From: Pseudonocardia lacus | GTDB lineage: Bacteria > Actinomycetota > Actinomycetes > Mycobacteriales > Pseudonocardiaceae | Direction of reading: 5' to 3' | Length of the DNA: 34,277 bases | NCBI RefSeq assembly: GCF_018531445.1 | Contig: NZ_JAHDTH010000071.1 | Location: forward strand, 1-34,277 | Part shown: positions 7,475-15,086 of the stretch, piece by piece | Position numbering within the stretch: the stretch's first letter is position 1 | Layout of the letters: each line of letters begins with the position of its first letter | Made by a program: the position numbers and the translations under genes | The notes under the pieces: generated by a model | The model's input: the letters and a program-made list of their open reading frames with translations, nothing else | What the model was told of the DNA's origin: nothing | The model's database searches: none

Positions 7475-9474
7475 CGGCCCTCGCGGTGGGCGGCGAGGAC
7501 CAGGTCGACGATCCCGCCCATCATCTCGGTCAACCGGTAGTCCTTCGGCGTGAAGACCGCCGCCACCCCCCGCTCCCGCAGCACCGCCGCGTCCTCCGGC
7601 GGGATGATCCCCCCGACGATCACCGGCACGTCGTCGGCCCCGGCCGCCCGCAGCCCGTCGACCACCGCCGGCACCACCTCCAGGTGCGAGCCGGACAGCA
7701 CCGACAGCCCCACCACGTGCACGCCCTCCTGCACCGCGGCCGCCACGATCTGCGACGGGGTGAGCCGGATGCCCTGGTAGACGACCTCGAACCCGACGTC
7801 GCGGGCCCGCACGGCCACCTGCTCGGCGCCGTTGGAGTGGCCGTCGAGGCCGGGCTTGCCGACCAGCATCCGCAGCTTGGAGCCGATCTCCTCGCCCGCG
7901 GCGCGGACGCGCTCGCGCACCGCGGCGATCTCGGTGGCGGCCCCCTCGTCGGCGCTGACGACGGCCGCGCCCACCCCGGTGGGGGCGCGGAACTCGCCGA
8001 AGACCTCGCGCAGCACGCCCGACCACTCGCCGGTCGTGACGCCGACCCGGGCGCAGGCCAGCGAGGCCTCCATCAGGTTGGTGTCGGTCTTGGCGGCGTC
8101 GCGCAGCGCGTCCAGCGCGCCCTGCACGGCGGCCGCGTCGCGCCCGGCGCGCCAGGCCCGCACGGCCTCGATCGCGGCGGCCTCGGTGGCCGGGTCGACG
8201 GTCTCGATCGCCGCCGCGCCTTCGGCCTGCAGCGGGCTGGGCTCGGTGGAGTCGAAGCGGTTGACCCCGACGACGACCGTCTCCCCCGACTCCATGCGCC
8301 TGCGCCGCTCGGCCAGCGAGGTGACCAGCCGGCCCTTCATGTACCCGGACTCGACGGCGGCGACCGCGCCGCCCATCTCCTGCACGCGATCGATCTCGGC
8401 GCGGGCGCCCTCGACGAGCTCGGCCACCTTCGCCTCGACGACGTGGCTGCCGGCGAACAGGTCCTCGTACTCCAGCAGGTCGGTCTCGTAGGCCAGCACC
8501 TGCTGCATCCGCAGCGCCCACTGCTGGTCCCACGGCCGGGGCAGGCCCAGCGCCTCGTTCCAGGCCGGTAGCTGCACGGCGCGGGCGCGGGCGTCGCGGG
8601 AGAGCGTGACGGCAAGCATCTCCAGCACGATCCGCTGGACGTTGTTCTCCGGCTGGGCCTCGGTCAGGCCGAGCGAGTTGACCTGCACGCCGTAGCGCAT
8701 GCGGCGCTGCTTGGGGTCCTGCACGCCGTAGCGCTCGCGGGTGATGTCGTCCCAGAGCCGGGCGAAGGCCCGCATCTTGCACATCTCCTCCACGAAGCGC
8801 AGGCCGGCGTTGACGAAGAAGGAGATGCGCCCGACGACGTCGCCGAAGCGCTCCGGCGGCACCTGGCCGGAGTCGCGCACCGAGTCCAGCACGGCGATGG
8901 CGGTGCACAGCGCGTAGGCCAGCTCCTGCTCGGGCGTCGCACCGGCCTCCTGCAGGTGGTAGCTGCAGATGTTGATCGGGTTCCAGCGCGGCAGCTCGGT
9001 CACCGACCAGGCCACCATGTCGGTGATCAGGCGCATGCTCGGGCCGGGCGGGAAGACGTACGTGCCGCGGGAGAGGTACTCCTTGACGATGTCGTTCTGC
9101 GTGGTGCCGGCGAGCCGGGTGCGGTCGGCGCTGTGCTCGTCGGCGACGGCGACGTAGAGCGCGAGCAGCCACATGGCCGGCGCGTTGATGGTCATCGAGG
9201 TGTTGGCCTCGGCCATCGGGATGCCGTCGAACAGGGCGCGCATGTCGCCGATGTGGCTGACCGGCACCCCGACCCTGCCGACCTCGCCCTTGGCCAGCTC
9301 GTCGTCGGGGTCGTAGCCGGTCTGGGTGGGGAGGTCGAACGCCACGGACAGGCCCGTCTGGCCCTTGGCCAGGTTGCGCCGGTACAGCGCGTTGGACTTC
9401 TCCGCGGAGGAGTGCCCCGCGTACGTGCGGATGACCCAGGGCCGGTCTCGCTCGCGGTCGCTCGGGTACGGCAC
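7471..9474 (-). CDS. meaA: Ethylmalonyl-CoA mutase, MeaA/Ecm (AdoCbl-dependent)
   Basis: This 667-residue single-chain acyl-CoA mutase has a TIM-barrel substrate domain and a C-terminal B12-binding domain. The barrel begins RPWVIRTYAGHSSAEKSN (11-28), with AFDLPTQTGYDPD a little later. The cobalamin domain has the base-off DxHxxG motif DGHSNG (544-549, lower-ligand His546), then SGSH and the GG loop near 621. The N-terminal sequence closely resembles Methylobacterium MeaA/Ecm, which converts (2R)-ethylmalonyl-CoA to methylsuccinyl-CoA in the ethylmalonyl-CoA pathway. It is not the two-chain MutAB methylmalonyl-CoA mutase. Start GTG 9472-9474 has GGAGGTG at 5 nt. Neither ccr nor meaB is in the window, but the PduO adenosyltransferase at 15087 could supply AdoCbl. 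The 3' end overlaps the convergent repeat protein by 4 bp. Confidence 0.95.
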   Translation of the reverse strand: MPYPSDRERDRPWVIRTYAGHSSAEKSNALYRRNLAKGQTGLSVAFDLPTQTGYDPDDELAKGEVGRVGVPVSHIGDMRALFDGIPMAEANTSMTINAPAMWLLALYVAVADEHSADRTRLAGTTQNDIVKEYLSRGTYVFPPGPSMRLITDMVAWSVTELPRWNPINICSYHLQEAGATPEQELAYALCTAIAVLDSVRDSGQVPPERFGDVVGRISFFVNAGLRFVEEMCKMRAFARLWDDITRERYGVQDPKQRRMRYGVQVNSLGLTEAQPENNVQRIVLEMLAVTLSRDARARAVQLPAWNEALGLPRPWDQQWALRMQQVLAYETDLLEYEDLFAGSHVVEAKVAELVEGARAEIDRVQEMGGAVAAVESGYMKGRLVTSLAERRRRMESGETVVVGVNRFDSTEPSPLQAEGAAAIETVDPATEAAAIEAVRAWRAGRDAAAVQGALDALRDAAKTDTNLMEASLACARVGVTTGEWSGVLREVFGEFRAPTGVGAAVVSADEGAATEIAAVRERVRAAGEEIGSKLRMLVGKPGLDGHSNGAEQVAVRARDVGFEVVYQGIRLTPSQIVAAAVQEGVHVVGLSVLSGSHLEVVPAVVDGLRAAGADDVPVIVGGIIPPEDAAVLRERGVAAVFTPKDYRLTEMMGGIVDLVLAAHREGR

Positions 9475-9599
9475 CGGACACCTCCGCCGTCGGGGGCTGC
9501 TTGGTAAACCATGCTACTGGCGCGTAGTCCGGTGACCGGCATGAATGGTGCCGTCGTCACACCGGAGCGGGACGGCGGGAGGAGGCGGAGAATGGGTGC

Positions 9600-9929
9600 G
9601 TGGCTGACCAGGCGACCCGGTTCTTCGTCCTCTTCGGCGGGTTCTTGATGCTCGGCGGCCTCGTCCTGGGCCTGCGCTGGACGTTCGGCACCGGTCGCAA
9701 CCAGCCCGGCCCGCGGATCCCCGACCCCGACGACCCCACCGGCGACGGCCTGCTGGAGGAGGTGTCCCGGGTACCGACGGAGCCGGCCGCGCGGGTGCTG
9801 CGCGGCCGGCTCCTGGGGGCCGGGATACGGGCCACGGTGGGTCGTACCGAGAACGGCTACCGGCTGCTGGTCTTCCGGGACGACCTGGTGGACGCCAGGG
9901 TGGTGCTCAGTCGGGGCGCGATCGAGTAG
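9600..9929 (+). CDS. Small single-span membrane protein, DUF2007-like
   Basis: This 109-residue protein has a hydrophobic N-terminal helix (about 8-28), a Pro/Asp-rich linker (35-50), then a compact domain (about 55-105) ending RLLVFRDDLVDARVVLSRG. The C-terminal portion resembles the DUF2007 'putative signal transducing' fold, in which a short alpha/beta domain ends in a DxxxA motif, but this is a weak resemblance by eye. Start GTG 9600-9602. It is divergent from meaA (125-bp gap) and its stop lies 1 bp from the convergent DUF1206 stop. The role is unknown; N-in anchoring with a C-terminal cytosolic or external domain cannot be resolved. Confidence 0.7.
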   Translation: MADQATRFFVLFGGFLMLGGLVLGLRWTFGTGRNQPGPRIPDPDDPTGDGLLEEVSRVPTEPAARVLRGRLLGAGIRATVGRTENGYRLLVFRDDLVDARVVLSRGAIE

Positions 9930-9930
9930 G

Positions 9931-10746
9931 TCAGACCCGGTGGTAGCGGGCGTCGAAGGCGCAGAACACGCCGAACGCCAGGAAGCCGAGCGCCACCAGG
10001 ATCAGCAGGTACGGCCCGAACGGCTGAGTGGCCAGGGTCTTGAGGGCGGCGTCGATGCCGCCGGCCTCGTTCGGGTCGTGGTTGACCGCGGCCAACCCGA
10101 CCAGCACGCCGATGATGATGGTGACGACGCCGCGGCCGATGTAGCCGACCTGGCCGCTGCGCACCGCGGCCTGGCGGGCCTTCCGGTCCGACGGCAGGTC
10201 CATGTCCTCGGTGAACTTCCGCTTCCAGCCCCGGACGATCTTGTAGACGCCGAGCCCGACGATGATCAGGGCGACCAGCCCGACCAGGAAGGTGCCGCCG
10301 GGCATGCCCAGCACACCCGCGGTGGCCTGCTGCTGCTGGCCGCTGCTCCCGCCGCCGGAGGCGGTGCGCCCGGCCAGGAACGCCAGCACCGCGAACAGCA
10401 CGGCCTTGGCCGCGCTGCTCCCCTTCTCGCGGATCTGCTTCTTCTTGTCGTCGACGTAGGAGTAGCCCCAGATGGCCTGTTCCAGGCGCCACAGGCAGGC
10501 GGCGACGAAGCCGACGACGAGGACCCACAGCAGGATCTTCCCGCCGGTCCCCTCGGCGATCGCCTGGAACGCGCCGGTCTGGTCCGCTCGCTCGTTCTGG
10601 CCGAAGGCGATCTGCAGGGCGAGCCATGCGATCAACACGTGGGTGACGCCGTACGCGGCGATCCCCACCCGGGCACCGATCTTGACAGGCCGGCTGTTAG
10701 CCGCCTGACGCGCCGACTGGTTGGCGCTACTGGCTGCACTGGTCAC
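9931..10746 (-). CDS. DUF1206 six-span membrane protein
   Basis: The 271 residues have six predicted membrane helices, at about 24-49, 71-94, 112-127, 152-172, 203-221 and 243-263. They form three repeated pairs, each opening with a Gly-rich xxARxG or GYIGRG-type segment, as in the DUF1206 family (three tandem two-helix units). A Gly/Ser/Gln linker (128-142) separates pairs two and three, and a positively charged loop follows helix 4 (RGWKRKF). The biochemical role of the family is not established. Start GTG 10744-10746 lacks a strong ribosome site. It is on the same strand as the DedA gene, 49 bp downstream of it, so the two membrane proteins may be co-transcribed. Confidence 0.85.
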   Translation of the reverse strand: MTSAASSANQSARQAANSRPVKIGARVGIAAYGVTHVLIAWLALQIAFGQNERADQTGAFQAIAEGTGGKILLWVLVVGFVAACLWRLEQAIWGYSYVDDKKKQIREKGSSAAKAVLFAVLAFLAGRTASGGGSSGQQQQATAGVLGMPGGTFLVGLVALIIVGLGVYKIVRGWKRKFTEDMDLPSDRKARQAAVRSGQVGYIGRGVVTIIIGVLVGLAAVNHDPNEAGGIDAALKTLATQPFGPYLLILVALGFLAFGVFCAFDARYHRV

Positions 10747-10795
10747 GGGGCTGAGTTCCCACCACCGGGTGATTTCATGCAGCCTTCACCGAAGG

Positions 10796-11515
10796 TCAGG
10801 TCGAGGACCCGCGCCGGGGCGGCGCGGCGGGTGCCACGGCCAGTTCGACCGTCTGCTCCACGTCCCGTTCGGCCAGCCGCTGCCGGGCCTCGCGGCGGTG
10901 GCGGCGGACGGCCCGCACGACCAGCGCCGCGACCACGGCGGCGACCAGCGCACCGGTGAACACCGGCCCGATCAGGTGGGCCGAGTGCCGCACCGCCGTC
11001 GACGCCGCACTGCCCAGCCCGACGTAGACCAGGCCCCACAGCACGGCGCCGAGCGCAGTGTAGGGCGCGAAGCGGCGCAGCGGCATCCGCAGCGTCCCGG
11101 CGATCACCGGCACCAGCGAGTGCGCCACCGCCAGGAACCGCGACGCGACGATCGCCCGCCCCGCCCCGCCCCGCAGCACCCCCTCGGCCCGGACCCAGTG
11201 CTCCTCCCCGATCTTCCGACCCGCCCAGGACGCCCGGATCCGCCCGCCGAACCGCCGCCCGATCAGGTAGCCCCCGGTCTGCCCGATGAGGCTGGCCACC
11301 GCCGCCACCCCCGCCAGCACGGCGTACTCCCCGGGCCCCGCCACGGTCGTCGCCGCCGCGAGCAGCACCACCTCCCCCGGCGTGACCAGCCCGATGGCGA
11401 CCGTGGTCTCCAGCACGAGCATCACGGCCACGATCAGGCACAGCTGCCAGAACGGGATCGCGTCCAACGCCCCCAGCAGCGACATCACCCAGTTCTCCAC
11501 GGAGATCAGCGTCAC
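10796..11515 (-). CDS. DedA/SNARE-associated (VTT) family membrane protein
   Basis: DedA-family proteins are integral membrane proteins linked to undecaprenyl-phosphate or lipid scrambling and membrane homeostasis. This 239-residue member shows the family landmarks: an acidic-Pro re-entrant segment (LETTVAIGLVTPGEVVLL), a GQTGGYLIGRRFGG motif, and GGAGRAIVASRF followed by AGTLRMPLRRF. The cytosolic tail is Arg-rich with a low-complexity end. The open frame extends far upstream through the repeat island, but that part is repeat-derived and non-homologous. I place the start at GTG 11513-11515. GTG 11498-11500 or ATG 11483-11485, the latter with GGAG 9 nt upstream, are also possible. The gene lies downstream of murA across a 750-bp repeat island. 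Confidence 0.88.
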   Translation of the reverse strand: MTLISVENWVMSLLGALDAIPFWQLCLIVAVMLVLETTVAIGLVTPGEVVLLAAATTVAGPGEYAVLAGVAAVASLIGQTGGYLIGRRFGGRIRASWAGRKIGEEHWVRAEGVLRGGAGRAIVASRFLAVAHSLVPVIAGTLRMPLRRFAPYTALGAVLWGLVYVGLGSAASTAVRHSAHLIGPVFTGALVAAVVAALVVRAVRRHRREARQRLAERDVEQTVELAVAPAAPPRRGSST

Positions 11516-11595
11516 GGGGATGCGGACGCGGACCCATCCGGGTAGCCACTGAACGTGCCGGGGGTTCTCCCCCAAAGATCCCCTACCGCCGCTGG

Positions 11596-11707
11596 GTTGG
11601 ACGAAAGCCGCGCTCGCACCGCGGCCCGCGCTCCCCCGGGACGTCGCCAAGTTGGACGAAAGCCGCGCTCGTACGACCAGGCTGGACGAAAGCCACTCTC
11701 GTGCGGC
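11596..11707 (+). repeat. Three dispersed plus-oriented copies of repeat X
   Basis: Copies start at 11596, 11651 and 11681, each reading (G/C)TTGGACGAAAGCC-like sequence then CGCTCG or ACTCTCG. The third copy (11681-11707) extends to GTGCGGC and is the closest to the reverse complement of the tandem units at 12051-12230. Spacing between copies is irregular (55 and 30 bp), unlike the strict 30-bp tandem array. Confidence 0.8.
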
Positions 11708-11729
11708 GCGCGCAGCGCGCCCACACCTG

Positions 11730-11770
11730 CTGCGAGGACGCTCGCACCCCGGTCGGGGGCGTCCTCGCAG
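11730..11770. repeat. Repeat Y hairpin 1
   Basis: A perfect 12-bp inverted repeat has arms CTGCGAGGACGC (11730-11741) and GCGTCCTCGCAG (11759-11770) with a 17-nt loop. It shares the CTGCGA(A/G)GAC core with the adjacent hairpin and with the element at 29211-29282. Confidence 0.8.
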
Positions 11771-11771
11771 G

Positions 11772-11821
11772 GTCTCCATGGTCTTCGCAGGCGCCGTGGC
11801 CCCTGCGAAGACCATGGAGAC
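11772..11821. repeat. Repeat Y hairpin 2 (perfect 20-bp stem)
   Basis: Perfect 20-bp arms (11772-11791 and 11802-11821) enclose a 10-nt loop; the right arm reads CCTGCGAAGACCATGGAGAC. It abuts hairpin 1 with one base between. Such a stem would fold strongly in RNA or in single-stranded DNA. Confidence 0.88.
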
Positions 11822-12050
11822 GCTGCGAAGTGGCCGACCGGCGTGCGCGGGCGCCCTCCGGCTGGCATGCCCCTCCTACCAGCCCTGCGACGACTCAGCC
11901 AGCACTGCGTTCCCCCCACCAGCGCTGCGCAACCACCCAGCCAGCGCCCTCGCAGCACCAGGCGTGCGCTCGCAGCCCGCCGGCGCGCTGCGACGACCCC
12001 ACCAGCCCTGCGAGGTCACGCCAGCCCTGCGAGGACGCTCTTCCTGCCTC

Positions 12051-12230
12051 GGGCCGCACGAGCGCGGCTCTCGTCCAACCCCGCCGCACGAGAGCGGCTC
12101 TCGTCCAACTCGGCCGCACGAGCGCGGCTCTCGTCCAACTCGGCCGCACGAGCGCGGCTCTCGTCCAACTCGGCCGCACGAGAGCGGCTCTCGTCCAACT
12201 CGGCCGCACGAGAGCGGCTCTCGTCCAGCC
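12051..12230 (-). repeat. Six tandem 30-bp units of repeat X
   Basis: There are six exact 30-bp periods without spacers. Units alternate between two versions of an internal palindrome, CGAGAGC-G-GCTCTCG (perfect) and one with a single stem mismatch (CGAGCGC). Read on the minus strand each unit begins GTTGGACGAGAGCC, matching the single copies at 11596-11707 in the opposite orientation. The array ends 33 bp beyond the murA stop. It is not a CRISPR array because there are no unique spacers. Confidence 0.92.
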
Positions 12231-12263
12231 CGGCTGCCGAGCGCGGCCGCGCTAGCGCGGCTG

Positions 12264-13532
12264 TCAGCGGTCGGGGTCGGCCGTCACGCGGGAGATGTCG
12301 GCGCCCAGGCCGCGCAGGTTCTCCACGAACCGCGGGTAGCCGCGGTCGATGTGCTCGACGTCCCAGACCTCGGTCGTCCCGTCGGCGCAGAGCGCGGCGA
12401 GCACCAGCCCGGCGCCCGCGCGGATGTCACTCGCCCACACCGGGGCGCTGGAGAGGCGCTCGACGCCGCGGATGACGGCGTGGTGGCCGTCGGTGCGGGC
12501 GTCGGCGCCGAGGCGGACCATCTCGTCGACGAACCGGAAGCGCGACTCGAACACGTTCTCGGTGATCATCGAGGTGCCATCGGCCACCGCGGAGAGGGCA
12601 ATCGCCATGGGCTGCAGGTCGGTGGCGAAGCCCGGGTAGGGCAGCGTGACGAAGTCGACGGCCTGCGGGCGGCCGTCCATCGTCACCGTGAACTCGTCGG
12701 TGCCGATGTCGGTCTGCGCGCCGGCGCTGCGCAGCTTGTCGAGCACGAGGTCGATGTGGTGCGGGTCGATGCCGCGCACCGTCACCTGGCCGCGGGTCAT
12801 CGCGGCGGCGAATCCCCAGGTGGCGCCGACGATCCGGTCGCCGATCACGCGGTGCTCGGTGGGTTGGAGGTCGGCGACGCCGTTGACGGTCAGCGTGGAC
12901 GAGCCGACGCCGTCGATTTTGGCGCCCATCTGCTGGAGCATCGTGCAGAGGTCGACGATCTCCGGTTCGCGGGCGGCGTTGTCGATGACCGTGGCGCCCT
13001 CCGCGAGGACGGCGGCCATCAGGATGTTCTCGGTGGCGCCGACGCTGGGGAAGTCGAGCCAGATCTGCGCGCCGCGCAGTTCCTCGGCGTGGGCGACGAC
13101 CCGGCCGTGCTCGATCTCGGTGGTCGCGCCGAGCTTGCGCAGCCCGGCCTGGTGCATGTCCAGGGGGCGGGAGCCGATCGCGTCGCCGCCCGGCAGCGGC
13201 ACGATCGCCCGCCGGCAGCGCGCCACCAGCGGCCCGAGCACGCAGACCGAGGCGCGCAGCTTCGACACCGACTTGTAGTCGGCCTGGGCACCCGGTTCGG
13301 CCGGCACGTCGATGGTGACGGTGCCGCCGTCGACCTCGACCGTGCAGCCGAGGCTGCGCAGGACGTCGGCCATCAGCGGCACGTCCAGGATCTCCGGGCA
13401 GTTGGTGAGCGTCGTCGTGCCCTCGGCGAGCAGCGCCGCGGCCATCAGCTTCAGGACGCTGTTCTTGGCCCCGACCACGTCCACCGAGCCGACCAGGCGG
13501 GCGCCTCCGCCCACCGCAAAATGCTGTGCCAC
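12264..13532 (-). CDS. murA: UDP-N-acetylglucosamine 1-carboxyvinyltransferase MurA (Asp active-site form)
   Basis: MurA transfers enolpyruvate from PEP to UDP-GlcNAc, the first committed step of peptidoglycan synthesis, in the cytosol. The 422 residues span the full EPSP-synthase-like fold, with KNS at 23-25 and the catalytic loop [15 protein letters not shown]. In most bacteria this loop reads GGCAIG with a catalytic Cys that fosfomycin alkylates; here the residue is Asp117, the same residue and number as in mycobacterial MurA. Start GTG 13530-13532 follows a G-rich ribosome site; the longer open frame upstream is non-homologous. The position downstream of the atp-DUF2550-adenosyltransferase cluster matches the mycobacterial order. 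The neighbouring TetR ends 31 bp upstream on the same strand. Confidence 0.96.
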   Translation of the reverse strand: MAQHFAVGGGARLVGSVDVVGAKNSVLKLMAAALLAEGTTTLTNCPEILDVPLMADVLRSLGCTVEVDGGTVTIDVPAEPGAQADYKSVSKLRASVCVLGPLVARCRRAIVPLPGGDAIGSRPLDMHQAGLRKLGATTEIEHGRVVAHAEELRGAQIWLDFPSVGATENILMAAVLAEGATVIDNAAREPEIVDLCTMLQQMGAKIDGVGSSTLTVNGVADLQPTEHRVIGDRIVGATWGFAAAMTRGQVTVRGIDPHHIDLVLDKLRSAGAQTDIGTDEFTVTMDGRPQAVDFVTLPYPGFATDLQPMAIALSAVADGTSMITENVFESRFRFVDEMVRLGADARTDGHHAVIRGVERLSSAPVWASDIRAGAGLVLAALCADGTTEVWDVEHIDRGYPRFVENLRGLGADISRVTADPDR

Positions 13533-13563
13533 GACTGGCGACGCTATCCCCCCGCCCCGGTGC

Positions 13564-14178
13564 TCACCGCATCGGCCGGAGCCGCTGCGCGCAGGCGAGG
13601 ACGGCCAGGTCGACCACGGCGGACAGCTCCTCGGCGCGCGCACCGTCGCGGGCCTGCAGCGACATGCCGAACTGCACCGAGCTGACGTATGCGGCGAGCG
13701 CCCCGATATCGACGCCGGGCGGCACGTCCCCGGCGGCCCGGCCGGCGACCAGGCGCGCCTCGACGGCGGCCGTGGCGGCCCGGCGCTGCTCGGCCAGGAA
13801 GTCGCGGACGCCCTCGGTCGAGGGGGTGTAGGTGGTGGCCGCCAGCACGATCATGCAGCCGCTGGGTTTGGCCGGGTCGGTGTAGTCGGCGACGTTGGCC
13901 CGCAGCATGGCCTCGATGCCGGCGAGCGCGGTCGGCGCCTCGCGCAGGGCCCGCAGCGGCGGGCCGCCCTCGATCTCCTCGTAGCGGGCCACGGCCTCCC
14001 GGAACAGCTCCTCCTTGCTGCCGAAGGCGGCGTAGAGGCTCGGGGGGCGCACGCCCATGGCCGCGGTGAGGTCGGCGATCGAGGTGCCTTCGTAGCCGTG
14101 CTCCCAGAAGGCCTCCATGGCCGCCTGCAGCGCCGCGTCGCGGTCGAAGCCGCGCGGCCGCCCCCTTTTCTGTAGCAC
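13564..14178 (-). CDS. TetR/AcrR-family regulator, divergent from an SDR
   Basis: This 204-residue protein has an N-terminal basic arm [11 protein letters not shown] (4-14) and a helix-turn-helix at about 32-53 ([21 protein letters not shown]). The C-terminal domain has the [11 protein letters not shown] segment seen in many regulators of quinone, aldehyde or SDR genes. Start is GTG 14176-14178; its first codons overlap a TTCTGTA half-site. It is divergent from the SDR across 52 bp that contains an inverted repeat TTCTGTA-N8-TACAGAA. It most likely represses the SDR and itself. The ligand is unknown, and the SDR substrate or product is a natural guess. Confidence 0.93.
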   Translation of the reverse strand: MLQKRGRPRGFDRDAALQAAMEAFWEHGYEGTSIADLTAAMGVRPPSLYAAFGSKEELFREAVARYEEIEGGPPLRALREAPTALAGIEAMLRANVADYTDPAKPSGCMIVLAATTYTPSTEGVRDFLAEQRRAATAAVEARLVAGRAAGDVPPGVDIGALAAYVSSVQFGMSLQARDGARAEELSAVVDLAVLACAQRLRPMR

Positions 14179-14199
14179 TCGCTAAGGATAGCGGCTATG

Positions 14200-14221
14200 T
14201 TCTGTATCGACTCCTACAGAA
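14200..14221. promoter_or_regulatory. Candidate TetR operator TTCTGTA-N8-TACAGAA
   Basis: A perfect 7-bp inverted repeat with an 8-bp spacer lies just upstream of the SDR start (14231), overlapping its probable ribosome site. A third TTCTGTA half-site is at 14168-14174, at the very start of the TetR coding region. The arrangement would let one repressor occupy both directions. The AT-rich words stand out in this GC-rich region. Confidence 0.55.
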
Positions 14222-14230
14222 AGGCTGGCC

Positions 14231-14971
14231 ATGCCCGACCTGACCGACAAGGTGGCCCTGGTGACCGGCGGCAGCCGCGGCATCGGTGCCGCGATCGCGC
14301 TGCGGCTCGCCGCCGACGGCGCCGACGTGGCCATCACCTACCTCACCGCCGACGACCGGGCCGCCGCGGTGGTGGCGGCGATCGAACGCACCGGGCGGCG
14401 GGGGCTGGCGCTGCGCGCCGACAGCGCCGACCCCGCCGCCGTCGCGCGCGCCGTCGACGAGGCCGCGGGCCGCTTCGGCCGGCTCGACGTGCTGGTCAAT
14501 AACGCCGGGGTCTTCCCGTTCGGGCCGTTCGAGGACGTCGACGCGGACGAGTTGCGGCGCGTGCTGGACATCCACGTCGGCGCGGCCTTCACCGCCGCCC
14601 AGGCCGCTTCCCGGCACATGGGCCCCGGTGGCCGGATCATCTCCATCGGCAGCAACCTCGCCGAGCGCGCGGGCCAGCCCGGCATCGCGCTGTACGCGAT
14701 GTCCAAGGCCGCGCTCGGCGGGCTCAGCCGCGGCCTGGCCCACGACCTCGGGCCGCGCGGGATCACGGTGAACGTCGTGCACCCGGGGTCGACCGACACC
14801 GACATGAACCCCGCCGACGGTCCCGCCGCCGACGCCCAGCGCGCCCGCACGGCCCTGGGCGCCTTCCAGACCGCCGACGACGTCGCCGCGACGGTGGCGC
14901 ACCTGGCCGGACCGGGCGCGCGGACGATCACCGGCGCCGCGCTGCTGGTCGACTCCGGCGCGAACGCCTGA
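14231..14971 (+). CDS. Short-chain dehydrogenase/reductase (classical SDR, FabG-like)
   Basis: This 246-residue NAD(P)-dependent oxidoreductase has a cofactor loop TGGSRGIG (12-19), NNAG (90-93), catalytic Ser near 138-141 and YxxxK with Tyr155 and Lys159. The C-terminus ends GAALLVDSGANA, typical of 3-oxoacyl-ACP-reductase-like members. The substrate is unknown. The TGGSRGIG loop has an Arg that often goes with NADP(H). ATG 14231 has AAAGG about 7 nt upstream. It is controlled, by inference, by the divergent TetR through the operator that overlaps the translation start region. A perfect palindrome of family A begins 18 bp after the stop. Confidence 0.93.
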   Translation: MPDLTDKVALVTGGSRGIGAAIALRLAADGADVAITYLTADDRAAAVVAAIERTGRRGLALRADSADPAAVARAVDEAAGRFGRLDVLVNNAGVFPFGPFEDVDADELRRVLDIHVGAAFTAAQAASRHMGPGGRIISIGSNLAERAGQPGIALYAMSKAALGGLSRGLAHDLGPRGITVNVVHPGSTDTDMNPADGPAADAQRARTALGAFQTADDVAATVAHLAGPGARTITGAALLVDSGANA

Positions 14972-14989
14972 CACCCGCCCGCGCCCGTG

Positions 14990-15054
14990 CCGTCGAGAAC
15001 GAACTTGTCGTGATCAACAGGGCTGGATGATCACGACAAGTTCGTTCTCGACGG
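14990..15054. repeat. Intergenic palindrome family A, copy 2 (perfect)
   Basis: Perfect 27-bp arms (14990-15016 and 15028-15054) flank an 11-nt loop ACAGGGCTGGA. The left arm contains AACTTGTCGTGATCA. Copy 1 at 2245-2311 has the same architecture, the same orientation and a loop differing at only a few bases. It lies 18 bp after the SDR stop and 32 bp before the adenosyltransferase start. Confidence 0.92.
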
Positions 15055-15086
15055 AAACGCGGGGCGGGGCGACCTAGGCTGGTCGC

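Larger units (their letters stand above)
11516..12263. repeat. Non-coding repeat island between murA and dedA
   Basis: This 748-bp gap contains no convincing gene. It holds, in order: three plus-oriented copies of a GGACGAAAGCC motif (11596-11707), two adjacent hairpins sharing CTGCGA(A/G)GAC arms (11730-11821), a degenerate stretch with repeated CCAGC and CTGCGA words (about 11877-12032), and six tandem 30-bp units in the opposite orientation (12051-12230). Several open frames cross it only because the 30-bp unit is a multiple of three; their translations are Arg/Ala/Ser repeats in every frame. Confidence 0.85.

Noticed and set aside
7471..9474. Methylmalonyl-CoA mutase large subunit (MutB)
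   Set aside because: The length of 667, the single-gene arrangement and an N-terminal sequence like MeaA/Ecm fit ethylmalonyl-CoA mutase better; no small subunit gene is adjacent.
6380..9481. A 1033-codon open frame on the minus strand opposite the repeat protein, and a 704-codon frame on the plus strand opposite meaA
   Set aside because: Both are GC-rich third-position shadows of well-supported genes. Their translations are Arg/Gly/Ala low complexity and the real frames carry clear family motifs.
9475..9599. Regulatory palindrome in the meaA/DUF2007-like divergent gap
   Set aside because: CTAC and GTAG words around 9513-9526 can pair for only four bases; too weak to report as an operator.
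12051..12230. CRISPR array
   Set aside because: The 30-bp units are contiguous with no unique spacers, each unit is internally palindromic, and no cas genes are present.
11516..12263. Several open frames of 60-300 codons across the repeat island, including one encoding LDESRARAAE-type 10-residue repeats at 12016-12198
   Set aside because: The array unit is 30 bp, so all frames on both strands stay open and give Arg/Ala/Ser repeats. There is no ribosome site, no homology visible by eye and no non-repetitive domain.
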